Assembly: GCF_001720485.1 (NCBI RefSeq) | Contig: NZ_CP017114.1 | Coordinates: 1,550,001-1,614,000 of the forward strand | Reading direction: 5' to 3' | From: Cobetia marina | GTDB lineage: Bacteria > Pseudomonadota > Gammaproteobacteria > Pseudomonadales > Halomonadaceae | Length of the DNA stretch: 64,000 nucleotides | Part shown: piece by piece, positions 54,801 to 63,905 of the stretch | Layout: every line of letters starts with the position of its first letter | Numbering within the stretch: position 1 is the first letter of the stretch | Notes under the pieces: model-generated | Told to the model about the DNA's origin: nothing | The model's database searches: none | What the model saw: the letters and a program-made list of their open reading frames with translations, nothing else | Made by a program: the position numbers and the translations under genes

Positions 54801-56516
54801 ATGACAATTTCCAGATTCTTGCTCCGGGCCGGGTGCCTGGTGGCGGTAGCGTGCCTGAACGCCAGCCCTGCTATGGCAGCCGGCCTGGACAGCGGTTCCA
54901 TCCTGTCCAGCAATGACCAGGCATCCAGCATTCCGCAGAAGACGGGCGGCGTGGAAGATAAGGCCCGTGCAGATTATCGCTCCGGCACTTATGGGCCGGT
55001 GACAGAGCAGGCACCGCAGGACCCAGACAGCCTGCCGCCATTCGGAGAAAACCTCTTCAGCGGCGGCTTCCGAGGCGTGATGGCCGATGGCCTCAACAGC
55101 AGCTATACCATCAAGCCAGGTGATCAGATCACCCTGCGCGTCTGGGGTGGTGTCGAGATGGAAAAGGTGCTGCCCGTCGATGCGCAAGGCAACATCTTCC
55201 TGCCGGGTATCGGCCCGGTGATGGTGCAGGGCACCACCAATGCCCAGCTGGACGGCAAGGTACGCGCGGCCATCCAGGAGGTGTATCCGGAAAATGTCAG
55301 CGTCTACACCAACCTGCAGGGCGTGCAGCCGGTGGGCGTCTTCGTCACCGGGTATGTCAAGAATCCGGGCCGTTATGCCGGCACCCCGAATGATTCCATG
55401 CTGTATTTCCTTGATCAGGCCGGCGGTATCGACCAGGCACTCGGCAGCTACCGCAAGATCATGATCAAGCGCAACGGCCGCGTCATCAATACGGTCGATC
55501 TCTATGACTTCCTGATCAACGGCGAGATCGCCCGTCCGCAGTTCCGCGATGGCGATACCGTCGTCGTCGAGGAGCGTGGCCCGGCCATCAGCGTGGTGGG
55601 AGATGTCGAGCGTGACTATCGCTATGAACTCACCGACTCGCGCCTGAGCGGGGAAGACGTGCTGAACCTGGCGCGCCTCAAGTCCGGTGTCTCGCACGTG
55701 CTGCTGCGCGGCTCGCGCTCCGAAGGCCCCATCTCGCGCTATCTGCCGGTGGCGGAATTCCGTGGCGCTGACGTACGTGCCGGGGATGAAGTGCTGTTTA
55801 GTGCCGACCAGCGCGACGAGACCATCGTCGTGCAGCTGGAAGGCAGCTTCTATGGCCCCTCACGCTATGCACTGCCGCGGGATGCTCATCTGGGCGAATT
55901 GCTCAACGCCGTCGGCGTGCCGAAAGGACTGACCGACTACCAGAGCGTTTCCATTCGTCGTGAGAGCGTCAAGGAACAGCAGGCGCAGGCACTGCATGAT
56001 AGCCTCAAGCGTCTTCAGGCCACCTATCTTGGCGCGTCTTCCTCGACCACCGAAGAATCCGAGCTTCGTGTCCAGGAAGCCGCGATGATCGAGAAGTTCG
56101 TCGAGCAGGCCAAGAAGGAAGAGCCGACCGGACGACTGGTCGTGGCACGTGACGACGGCAACATCGCCGATGTGCGTCTGCAGGACGGCGATGTCATTAC
56201 CATCCCGGAAGTCAGCGATTCCCTGCTGATCAGCGGCGAAGTCGTGGTGCCTCAGGCCGTGGTCTACACCCAGGGCATGACGGTGATGGACTATATCAAC
56301 AGTGCCGGTGGTTTCACCCAGCACGCGGATGAAGACCAGATTCTGGTCGTGCGCCAGAACGGCGCCGTCCGCCGTGCCGAGGAAGTCGAGCTGCGCTCGG
56401 GTGACCAGATTCTGGTACTGCCGGAACCGCCGACCAAGAACCTGCAGCTGGCCACCAGCATCACGCAGATTCTCTATCAGGTCGCCGTTGCCACCAAAGT
56501 TGCGATAGACCTTTGA
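54801..56516 (+). CDS. kpsD: Capsule export outer-membrane-associated protein KpsD (Poly_export/SLBB)
   Basis: 571 residues (E. coli KpsD 558) with a signal peptide (FLLRAGCLVAVACLNASPAMA). The export domain has YTIKPGDQITLRVWGGVEM and GNIFLPGIGPVMVQG; the SLBB-like repeats have GVFVTGYVKNPGRYAG, DSLLISGEVVVPQAV and AGGFTQHADEDQILVV. C-terminal LPEPPTKNLQLATSITQILYQ. It is the periplasmic/outer-membrane exit of the ABC capsule system with KpsE and KpsMT. Codons for residues 14-21 contain a full ops element. An in-frame TTG at 54777 is a less likely start. Confidence 0.9.
   Translation: MTISRFLLRAGCLVAVACLNASPAMAAGLDSGSILSSNDQASSIPQKTGGVEDKARADYRSGTYGPVTEQAPQDPDSLPPFGENLFSGGFRGVMADGLNSSYTIKPGDQITLRVWGGVEMEKVLPVDAQGNIFLPGIGPVMVQGTTNAQLDGKVRAAIQEVYPENVSVYTNLQGVQPVGVFVTGYVKNPGRYAGTPNDSMLYFLDQAGGIDQALGSYRKIMIKRNGRVINTVDLYDFLINGEIARPQFRDGDTVVVEERGPAISVVGDVERDYRYELTDSRLSGEDVLNLARLKSGVSHVLLRGSRSEGPISRYLPVAEFRGADVRAGDEVLFSADQRDETIVVQLEGSFYGPSRYALPRDAHLGELLNAVGVPKGLTDYQSVSIRRESVKEQQAQALHDSLKRLQATYLGASSSTTEESELRVQEAAMIEKFVEQAKKEEPTGRLVVARDDGNIADVRLQDGDVITIPEVSDSLLISGEVVVPQAVVYTQGMTVMDYINSAGGFTQHADEDQILVVRQNGAVRRAEEVELRSGDQILVLPEPPTKNLQLATSITQILYQVAVATKVAIDL
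54842..54862 (+). promoter_or_regulatory. Second extended ops element, inside the kpsD signal-peptide codons
   Basis: 54842-54853 reads GGCGGTAGCGTG, 12/12 with ops, and all 21 bases to 54862 are identical to 12890-12910 upstream of wza. It lies 41 nt inside the kpsD reading frame (codons for VAVACLNA), on the transcribed strand. If functional, RfaH-type loading would occur after translation of kpsD has begun. Confidence 0.75.
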
Positions 56517-56518
56517 TC

Positions 56519-57373
56519 ATGGCCAATGACATGAACAGTGACATGAACCCTCCATCGAACCGCGCAACAGGTGACAACAAGAGCGGGCCCAAGGCCCGCT
56601 CCGCTTGGGCCGTAACGCGCAGCGTCTGGTATGCCATGTTCATTCGCGAAGCGATTGGCCGTACGATGACGGATCGTATGGGTTGGTTCTGGATGGTACT
56701 CGAGCCCTTCGCAATGGTAGCCCTGATGGTGGGTATCCGCTCCTTTATAAAAGGGGATGGATTGATAATGAATGCGCCATTCATTCCATGGATGGTGACT
56801 GGCTTGATGGGGTTTTATTTGCTCCGCGATGGTATGTTGCGAGGTATGGGGGCAGTCAAGGCAAATCAGGCATTGTTTACCTATCGCCAGGTGCAGACAA
56901 CTGATCCTGTCTTCGTTCGTATCTTTCTTGATGGCATGCTGCGTACTTTCGTGCTGATACTTTTCATCAGTGTGGGGCTGCTATTAGGTTTGGAAATTTA
57001 TCCAGATGATGTTGTGAGTGCATTCTTCAGCTGGTTTTCATTATGGACTCTTGGGCTAGGTTTCGGACTGGCCCTCTCCGCGTTGGCGACATTGATTGAA
57101 GAGATAGAGAAGATAATAAAATTAGCAAGCCTGCCATTGCTACTCATCTCTGGTGTAATGTTCCCATTGAATCACTTACCTCATTGGCTCCTTGAATATG
57201 TGATGCTCAACCCTATACCTCATGGATTAGAATTGTTGAGGTTAGGTTTTTTTGAAAATTATCATATGGTTAAAGGTACTAGCGAGCTATATCTGTGGGC
57301 CTTTATATTAGGATTTAATGCTCTAGGCCTCATGTTACATATCCGTTTTTCTCATAAACTCAAGGCAAAATGA
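56519..57373 (+). CDS. kpsM: Capsule ABC transporter permease KpsM
   Basis: 284 residues, about six membrane segments, ABC-2 transporter type. Typical KpsM elements: WYAMFIREAIGRTMTDRMGWFW, LEPFAMVALMVGIRSF, FIPWMVTGLMGFYLLRDGM and LISGVMFPLNHLPHWLLEYV, then NPIPHGLELLRLGFF. It moves the lipid-linked capsule across the inner membrane with KpsT. Starts 2 nt after the kpsD stop. Base composition falls from G+C-rich to AT-rich at about 56,750 within the gene. Confidence 0.9.
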   Translation: MANDMNSDMNPPSNRATGDNKSGPKARSAWAVTRSVWYAMFIREAIGRTMTDRMGWFWMVLEPFAMVALMVGIRSFIKGDGLIMNAPFIPWMVTGLMGFYLLRDGMLRGMGAVKANQALFTYRQVQTTDPVFVRIFLDGMLRTFVLILFISVGLLLGLEIYPDDVVSAFFSWFSLWTLGLGFGLALSALATLIEEIEKIIKLASLPLLLISGVMFPLNHLPHWLLEYVMLNPIPHGLELLRLGFFENYHMVKGTSELYLWAFILGFNALGLMLHIRFSHKLKAK

Positions 57374-57376
57374 CCA

Positions 57377-58459
57377 ATGAAAGCCTTTATCAAGCGCCAG
57401 CCACACTGGGCAATAGCCATATTATCTATTCTTATAGTAACCAATTATTGGAGTTTTTGGGCAACAGATCGTTATGTATCCAAGGCAACAGTTGTCCTAG
57501 AAAGTCCTCAAATTACCTCAACTGAAGTCAGTTTTTCTTCAATGTTATCGGGGGGAAGTTCAGATAAAGATCTTCTGCTGTTAAGAGAGTATCTTCTTTC
57601 TACTGATATGCTCAAGATAGTGGATAACAAGCTAGGGTTTCGTCAACACTATAGTGAGCATGGGGACTTTTTCTCGACGCTGAGTGATGCAGATGCGCCA
57701 ATCGAAGAATTACATGATTATTACCTGAATCGTGTTCATGTAGAAATGGATGAATATGCTGGCGTATTGAATGTAGAAGTCCAAGCTTATACACCTGATT
57801 TTGCCCATAAGATGACGCAACTGTTGCTCGATGAGGGTGAGGCTCATATGAATGATATGGGGCGTCGTTTGGCAGATGAACAAGTTACATTCCTAGAGGA
57901 ACAACTGGGTCGTCTAGAATCCAGATTGGATGATACCCGAGATGAGCTTTTAAAATTCCAAAATAAAGAAGGTCTGGTATCTCCGACCAGTACTGTTGAA
58001 AGTATTAACCAGGTGGTAGCGACTCTTGAGGGACAGCTTGCGACGCTCCAGGCTCAGCGGAAAGCATTGGCGAGTTATCAGAGCAACCGTTCCGCTGACA
58101 TGAAAAAAGTTTCAGCTCAAATTGAAGCCATGCGAGAGCAAATCCTAAAACAGAGAGATAGACTTGCTCAGGCAACAGGAGATTCATTGAATGCAGTATC
58201 CTCTCAGTATCAATCCTTGGAATTAAAAGCGAGATTTGCACAAGAGACATATTCGGGAGCTATCTCTGCTTTGGAAAGTACTCGGCTCGAGGCCGCGCGT
58301 AAGTTGAAACAGGTGAGTATTTTACAGAGTCCACTATTGCCTGAATATTCTACTGAGCCAAGAAGAGTTTACAATATTACAGTATTTGCTTTGATTACAA
58401 TTTTCTTGTCGTTTATTGCCAGCATGCTATTACTAATCATCAAAGAGCATCGGGATTAA
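57377..58459 (+). CDS. kpsE: Capsule export inner-membrane adaptor KpsE (PCP-3)
   Basis: 360 residues with N-terminal TM (WAIAILSILIVTNYWSFWA), an early periplasmic beta region (DRYVSKATVVLESPQI), a long coiled coil (about residues 150-300, DEQVTFLEEQLGRLESRLDD) and C-terminal TM (ITVFALITIFLSFIASMLLL). This is the KpsE/WcbD/CtrB-type polysaccharide co-polymerase that bridges KpsMT to KpsD through the periplasm. The motif PLLPEYSTEPRRVYN precedes the second TM, as in the family. Three nt separate it from kpsM and two from kpsT. Confidence 0.9.
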   Translation: MKAFIKRQPHWAIAILSILIVTNYWSFWATDRYVSKATVVLESPQITSTEVSFSSMLSGGSSDKDLLLLREYLLSTDMLKIVDNKLGFRQHYSEHGDFFSTLSDADAPIEELHDYYLNRVHVEMDEYAGVLNVEVQAYTPDFAHKMTQLLLDEGEAHMNDMGRRLADEQVTFLEEQLGRLESRLDDTRDELLKFQNKEGLVSPTSTVESINQVVATLEGQLATLQAQRKALASYQSNRSADMKKVSAQIEAMREQILKQRDRLAQATGDSLNAVSSQYQSLELKARFAQETYSGAISALESTRLEAARKLKQVSILQSPLLPEYSTEPRRVYNITVFALITIFLSFIASMLLLIIKEHRD

Positions 58460-58461
58460 TT

Positions 58462-59565
58462 ATGATAGAGATAAATGGTCTCTATAAGCGATATCGTAAC
58501 CATCATAGCAACCCATGGATATTAAAGAATGTAAATATTGTCATACCTGCAGGCGTAAGCGTAGGTTTGATTGGCGCCAATGGCGCAGGAAAGTCTACCT
58601 TGTTGCGGCTTATCGCTGGGATGGATACTCCTGATAGGGGAGAGGTTGTTCGCCATAGTCGGGTATCATGGCCAGTTGGCTTATCTGGAGGGATGCAGGG
58701 TAGCTTGACAGGACGCCAAAATGTGAAATTTGTTGCTAGAGCTCAAGGTAGGAATGATGATGTAGAGCGTATAGTATCCTTTGTAAAAGATTTTGCAGAA
58801 ATAGGCGAGGCTTTCGATAAACCTGTAAAGACTTACTCTTCAGGTATGCGATCAAGGCTATCTTTTGGTTTATCTTTTGCTTTTGATTTTGACATATATA
58901 TATCTGATGAGGCAACTTCAGTTGGCGACAGGGTGTTTAAAGCTAAGGCTCAAGACCTGTTTAGCAAAAATGTAAAAAAGTCTTCAATCATTATGGTTTC
59001 ACATAGTGAAGGAATTCTTCGCGAAAATTGTAAATCTGGAATCTATATAAAAGAATCAAATGCTCTATGGTTTGATGATATCGATGATGCTTTATTGGCG
59101 TATCATCTGGATTCAGAGAGTAAATCACAAGAGGCCTATAGCTATTCCGATCCAATTGATGACTTAGCTTCTATGAGTCATAAAGAGTTACAAAATTTAA
59201 TTCAGAGGAAAAAAGCTCGGCTAAATAGCCTTTGGAAAGTAGTAATTTGTGCTAAAGAGGCAGGTTGGCCAAAAAAAGAAATTATTGTTTTAAATACAAT
59301 TCATAAAAAATGGAAGTTTGAACTGCGAAAAACAACAGAATTTTTTGAATCCACAAGCCAAGGGCAGTTAAAAAAAGCAAAACAGAACATCGTAACTATG
59401 CAAAAGGCATACTCCGCCATACAATATAGCAAAAATGAACTATATACCAGTCAGCATTTAATGCATGATGCAACTGTCACTAAAGTCATTGACAAGGCAA
59501 TCTTGTTAGTTAGAGACCAAAAGGCAAAAGCTCAAATAGATTATGAATCTTTAGAGAATACGTGA
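58462..59565 (+). CDS. kpsT: Capsule ABC transporter ATPase KpsT with C-terminal extension
   Basis: 367 residues, against about 220 in E. coli. ATPase part (1-220): Walker A GANGAGKST at 38-46, WPVGLSGGMQGSLTGRQNV, ABC signature YSSGMRSRLSFGLSFAF near 127, Walker B region IYISDEATSVGD and a switch MVSHSEG. The extra ~145 residues are helical and charged (HKELQNLIQRKKARLNSLWK, KWKFELRKTTEFFES), with no recognised carbohydrate-binding domain. The extension is AT-rich like the core, so it belongs to the same segment. It may regulate or tether the transporter; the role is unknown. Confidence 0.87.
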   Translation: MIEINGLYKRYRNHHSNPWILKNVNIVIPAGVSVGLIGANGAGKSTLLRLIAGMDTPDRGEVVRHSRVSWPVGLSGGMQGSLTGRQNVKFVARAQGRNDDVERIVSFVKDFAEIGEAFDKPVKTYSSGMRSRLSFGLSFAFDFDIYISDEATSVGDRVFKAKAQDLFSKNVKKSSIIMVSHSEGILRENCKSGIYIKESNALWFDDIDDALLAYHLDSESKSQEAYSYSDPIDDLASMSHKELQNLIQRKKARLNSLWKVVICAKEAGWPKKEIIVLNTIHKKWKFELRKTTEFFESTSQGQLKKAKQNIVTMQKAYSAIQYSKNELYTSQHLMHDATVTKVIDKAILLVRDQKAKAQIDYESLENT

Positions 59566-59664
59566 TTTCAAAGTATGCTTTAATTTAAATAATATTAAAG
59601 CTATTTCGTCCATATTCTATAAATGTTAATTTAAAAATCACAATTTAAAACTTAAGGAGAAAGT

Positions 59665-62600
59665 ATGAAAGCATTAGTATGGAATCCTCTGTGGGGTGCT
59701 CAAGGAGATCTCAATTTTTTCAAAAATTGCTTTGTTAAGCATCTAAATCTTCAGGCTGATATACTAAATAAAGAAGGATGGCAGGTAGATGTTATAGTTC
59801 CAGCTTGGTTTGACAATACATCTTACAATAAGCATATAGGTGTAGGTTATATTGAAGTATCTTTGCTGGAAGCAAAAGATCTTGTCGAAGGGGTTGAGGA
59901 CGTTACTAAAGAGCTCTATTCAAATCCTAATTCAGAGCTATCACAGAAGATAATAGATTTTTTAGCTAATCGGATTAAAACTGACTATGACGTCATATTG
60001 GTTTGGGAAAATCCAGTTCCATTCCTTAAGCAAATTTTCAAAGATAGCTTAATAATAAATCAGATGCCTGGTTTCTTCAGTCGTCCACCATATCCACATA
60101 CGGTGTGTTTCGATCCTCAAGGTCTATATAAAGACTCAGTTCTTTATACAGACTTTACAAAGTTCATTAGCAATAATGATGACGATTCAATAGTAGATTT
60201 TAAGAATAAAGTTAAATCAGAAATCAAAAGTATAAATCCTGTTAAAGTTGAGGATATTTATGAAGGTGAGTTAGGGAATTTTGTATTACTTCCCTTGCAA
60301 ACTTCACATCACTATTCATTTAATGTTGACTCTAAAGGTTCCGATCAATTAGATATAGTATTAAGAAATATTACTGAGCATAAAGATACATCGGCTATTA
60401 TCGCAACACAGTATATTAGCCCGCATATATCCGAAAAACCTCTCACACCCAATGTCGTTGATCAATTACAACAGATATACACTGGTTTTATTTATCCACA
60501 AAAATTAGAAAAAATACCATCAATTTCGCAATATATTTTACCATATGTTGACGGCGTCTCAGGCTTTAGTTCATCTTTATTAGTACAAGCAATTGCTTGG
60601 GATTTAGCAGTATATCCTGATAAAAGAAGTTATCTTAGTCCTTTAGCGGATCTAAATACTATGGACCCTGAAGCTAAAAATAAATTCTTATCCACAGTGA
60701 TATTCCGCTATCAACCTCTTGCAAGTAAAGTTACAACTGATGGTCCCTTTTTAAGCAAGTTATTAAATAATATGATCGATAAAAAGAAATCTGGGTCTAA
60801 GGGCTCAGATTTATTATGTGATTTTCGAGAGATTAATTCAGAATATAGCAGTTTAATTTTAAAATCTTTCAGAGGTAATGCAGCTTCCAAACACTTACCT
60901 AAGCATAATGTTGCTAAAGAAGCTAGCATAGCAGATTTCAATAAAGCTTTTCGTGCTATAAGCAACCCTGATACTAAAGTTGTTTCTTTCGATGTGTTTG
61001 ATACATTATTGGAGAGATCAGTAGAGACTCCCGCAGATGCATATAGGTTTATTGAAGATATCCTAATAGATCGATTAGGTATTGTGTATGATGGCTTTTC
61101 TAAGGTACGTTTAAACGCTGAGCTAACTAGTAGGGAGAAGAACACGACAGGGGAAATTACGCTTGATAGTATATACGACGAAATTCAGTCTCATTATCAA
61201 GTTACCAATAAAGAACTAATAGTTATCAAGGATATAGAACAGGAATGTGAACTTCAGTTACTAAAGCCTAGGCTACAGGGCCGAAAAATTTGGGAGCTAG
61301 CTTCGGAGCAAAGATTTCCTCTAGTTATTATCTCAGATATGTATCATAGCCATGATTTTGTGGAAAAAGCACTTAACTTGAATGGATATAAGAACTATTA
61401 TAGATTGTATGTTTCTTCTACTTTCAACAAACGGAAAAAAACAGGTGAACTATACGACGAAGTTATTAATGAGCTCTTGAGTAATGACCTTATAGTTAAA
61501 CCTAGTAATGTACTGCATATTGGCGATAATAAGCTGGCTGACATTGACCAAGCGCAAGATAAAGGCATTAGAGCATTCAGAATACCTAGGTCAATTGATA
61601 GAATGCGTCTCAATAATCACTATAAAAGTATTTTCCCTCCTAGAATTGGATCTGGAGAAAAATCTAGGAGTCTTATTGCGGGTTTAATATCAAGCAAGTT
61701 GTTTGATGAGTCTTCAGGTATTCAAGAAAGAGATACTCTTTTTCAAGGGGATGTTAAGAAATTTGGATATGCAGCATTAGGACCATTTATTTATGGTTTT
61801 GCCAAATGGCTACAGTATAAAGCTAAAAAAGATAAAATAACTAAATTATATTTTTTGTCGCGAGAGGGTTGGTTACTCAAGCAAGCTTATGACATAGTAG
61901 TACGTAATGATGAAAGTGCGATTCCTTCAGAATATCTATATGCTTCTCGAAGAGCTACTAGGGTTGCTTCCATAAAGTGTAAGAGCGATATATATAGCGT
62001 TGCGGGACAGCCATTTACAACTGGTGTAAAGCTTAGTTCATTATTGTATAATCGATTTGGTATTAGTAGCGACGATATTCCCCTAGAGATACTTGCTAAG
62101 TATAACTTCAATGCTGGGGACTGTATATTGGAGTCTGATCTAGAAACTAAGCGGAGTTTTGTTCAGTTAGCCAGTGAACTTAATGATTTGATTCTCAAGC
62201 AGGCAAGTGCAGAAAGACTTCCGTATTTAAATTATTTGTCATCTAAGGGGCTCTCATACGAGTCTAAGCCCGCTATTGTAGATATCGGCTGGAAAGCTAA
62301 TATGCAAGCTTCCCTAGGCAGCTTAATGCATCGAAACTTAGATGGATATTATTACGCAACTCTTGATGGCGTAGATAAATGGATCTCTAAAGGACATTCT
62401 TTGAGCTCTTATTTGGGTGATAATCTTAGTCAACTCTCTAAGGATGCTCTTGTATGTAATAGGCATATAGTTGAATTCTTAATCTGTAGTTCTGATAAAA
62501 GCTTGATCAACATGAACCAGATCGGAGCTAGGTTCTATCCTAACTTTAAAAATGAAGCCAATTACAGTTATAGAAAATCTTTAATAACAGAGCTGCATAA

Positions 62601-63156
62601 TGGCGCGGCTGAATTTGTCTCTGATGCTGTAAACTCCTTTGGTGAACTCCAAAAATCTATAATCCCATGCGTCAATACCTCAACTGCCGTTTTAACTTCA
62701 TACTTGAATAAGCCGCTTGCTAAAGATATAGAGTTATTAAAAAATGTATCTTTTGAAGACTCTTTTGGTGGAGTCGAAAATATGCAGCTTGTATCCGACA
62801 CTCAGAGAGATAAATCGGTTTGGAAATTAGGGTACGATAACTTACATTCTAAAAACACGACTAATAAAACTAAGCCTAAGCCAAAACCACGTGATAAACA
62901 AGCGTTAGTGCCTGATTCACATAGAGACAAAGGACACGCCCAAGAGGCAGATTCCTCATCTTCACTCTATGCGTCTTTGGTTGATTCATTTAAAATGAAA
63001 GTTCTATTGGTTGAGAAGTTTGTTGTTAAAAAAACATCAACGTTTGGTCAGTATAATAAATATATTAGATCGAGAGATGAGTTTTTTAAAGATAGTAAGT
63101 CAAAGATTTTTTCTAATTGGTATATTTTTATAGCTAATAAATTAGGTGAGAAATGA
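59665..63156 (+). CDS. Large multidomain capsule biosynthesis protein (N-terminal glycan domain, HAD, C-terminal domain)
   Basis: 1,163 residues. The N-terminal ~400 residues (KALVWNPLWGAQGDLNFFKN, VLLPLQTSHHYSFNVDS) resemble capsule-synthesis GT-B-like proteins. A HAD domain follows (about 438-650) with VVSFDVFDTLLERS (nucleophile Asp near 442-445), LVIISDMYH near 554 and HIGDNKLADIDQA near 619. A further domain (about 690-960) has KLYFLSREGWLLKQAYD and PAIVDIGWKANMQASL, a pairing seen in other polysaccharide-locus proteins. The Lys-rich linker KTKPKPKPRDKQ and a basic C-terminus may bind membrane. Predicted to build or modify the ABC-exported polymer; the substrate is unknown. A good AAGGAGA precedes the ATG. 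Confidence 0.65.
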   Translation: MKALVWNPLWGAQGDLNFFKNCFVKHLNLQADILNKEGWQVDVIVPAWFDNTSYNKHIGVGYIEVSLLEAKDLVEGVEDVTKELYSNPNSELSQKIIDFLANRIKTDYDVILVWENPVPFLKQIFKDSLIINQMPGFFSRPPYPHTVCFDPQGLYKDSVLYTDFTKFISNNDDDSIVDFKNKVKSEIKSINPVKVEDIYEGELGNFVLLPLQTSHHYSFNVDSKGSDQLDIVLRNITEHKDTSAIIATQYISPHISEKPLTPNVVDQLQQIYTGFIYPQKLEKIPSISQYILPYVDGVSGFSSSLLVQAIAWDLAVYPDKRSYLSPLADLNTMDPEAKNKFLSTVIFRYQPLASKVTTDGPFLSKLLNNMIDKKKSGSKGSDLLCDFREINSEYSSLILKSFRGNAASKHLPKHNVAKEASIADFNKAFRAISNPDTKVVSFDVFDTLLERSVETPADAYRFIEDILIDRLGIVYDGFSKVRLNAELTSREKNTTGEITLDSIYDEIQSHYQVTNKELIVIKDIEQECELQLLKPRLQGRKIWELASEQRFPLVIISDMYHSHDFVEKALNLNGYKNYYRLYVSSTFNKRKKTGELYDEVINELLSNDLIVKPSNVLHIGDNKLADIDQAQDKGIRAFRIPRSIDRMRLNNHYKSIFPPRIGSGEKSRSLIAGLISSKLFDESSGIQERDTLFQGDVKKFGYAALGPFIYGFAKWLQYKAKKDKITKLYFLSREGWLLKQAYDIVVRNDESAIPSEYLYASRRATRVASIKCKSDIYSVAGQPFTTGVKLSSLLYNRFGISSDDIPLEILAKYNFNAGDCILESDLETKRSFVQLASELNDLILKQASAERLPYLNYLSSKGLSYESKPAIVDIGWKANMQASLGSLMHRNLDGYYYATLDGVDKWISKGHSLSSYLGDNLSQLSKDALVCNRHIVEFLICSSDKSLINMNQIGARFYPNFKNEANYSYRKSLITELHNGAAEFVSDAVNSFGELQKSIIPCVNTSTAVLTSYLNKPLAKDIELLKNVSFEDSFGGVENMQLVSDTQRDKSVWKLGYDNLHSKNTTNKTKPKPKPRDKQALVPDSHRDKGHAQEADSSSSLYASLVDSFKMKVLLVEKFVVKKTSTFGQYNKYIRSRDEFFKDSKSKIFSNWYIFIANKLGEK

Positions 63157-63896
63157 AGACTGCCTTCGTTCATATTAAAGACACTGTTAATACAGGTGAT
63201 AAAGCATGTACGCCCTTTCACTACTTTGATTTTCCTGAGCCTGAGTGTTTCGACTTAAAAGACAATATACCTAGCTGTGATACTGTCATATATGGTGGTG
63301 GTGCTATCGAGCCAAAATTAAGGAATGAAAAGCTACATCATAATGTTGACGCTAAACACAAAATCGCATGGGGGATAGGCACCTCTAGAAGCAGAAGTAA
63401 GGAGCATGGCCCTTTGGTTGATGACTTAGACCTATGTGGTGTAAGGGAAGTTGGCCGTGAAATTAATGCAGGGCCTAATGTTTATTATGTGCCATGTGTA
63501 AGTTGTATGTCTCCATTATTTGATATACCTTATAAAGAAGATATGGAAATTAGTATTTATAAACATGCCGCTAAAGATAATATTATAAATGATTCTGGTT
63601 TGCCTACGATTAACAATCGTGCTCCTCTAGATGAAGCTATAGAGTTTATGGGGAGATCTCATGTAGTTATTACTAACTCTTTTCATGGAGTCTACTGGGC
63701 TACCATGCTAGGAAAAAAAGTAATTTGTTTTCCATTTTCTTCCAAGTTTTATGGTTATAAATATCCGCCTTCATATGCTAATAAGGAAAACTGGAGGCTA
63801 AAGCTTAATTCAGCACAGGCGCATCCTGATGCTCTGGATGATTGTCGTTCGCTCAATGTTAGTTTTTATAATTCTATTAAGAATCTAATTGGTTAG
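63153..63896 (+). CDS. Polysaccharide pyruvyl transferase-like protein
   Basis: 247 residues. Features of the pyruvyl transferase superfamily: early NTGDKACTPFHYF, VIYGGGAIEPKL, IAWGIGTSRS, LCGVREVGREI and late VVITNSFHGVYWATMLGKKVICFPFSSKFYG. It would add a pyruvyl ketal from phosphoenolpyruvate to a capsule sugar, adding negative charge, or act as a GT-B-like transferase. Short for the family (usually 300 or more), so function is tentative. ATGA overlap with the preceding gene. Confidence 0.75.
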   Translation: MKTAFVHIKDTVNTGDKACTPFHYFDFPEPECFDLKDNIPSCDTVIYGGGAIEPKLRNEKLHHNVDAKHKIAWGIGTSRSRSKEHGPLVDDLDLCGVREVGREINAGPNVYYVPCVSCMSPLFDIPYKEDMEISIYKHAAKDNIINDSGLPTINNRAPLDEAIEFMGRSHVVITNSFHGVYWATMLGKKVICFPFSSKFYGYKYPPSYANKENWRLKLNSAQAHPDALDDCRSLNVSFYNSIKNLIG

Positions 63897-63905
63897 GGAT
63901 AGATT

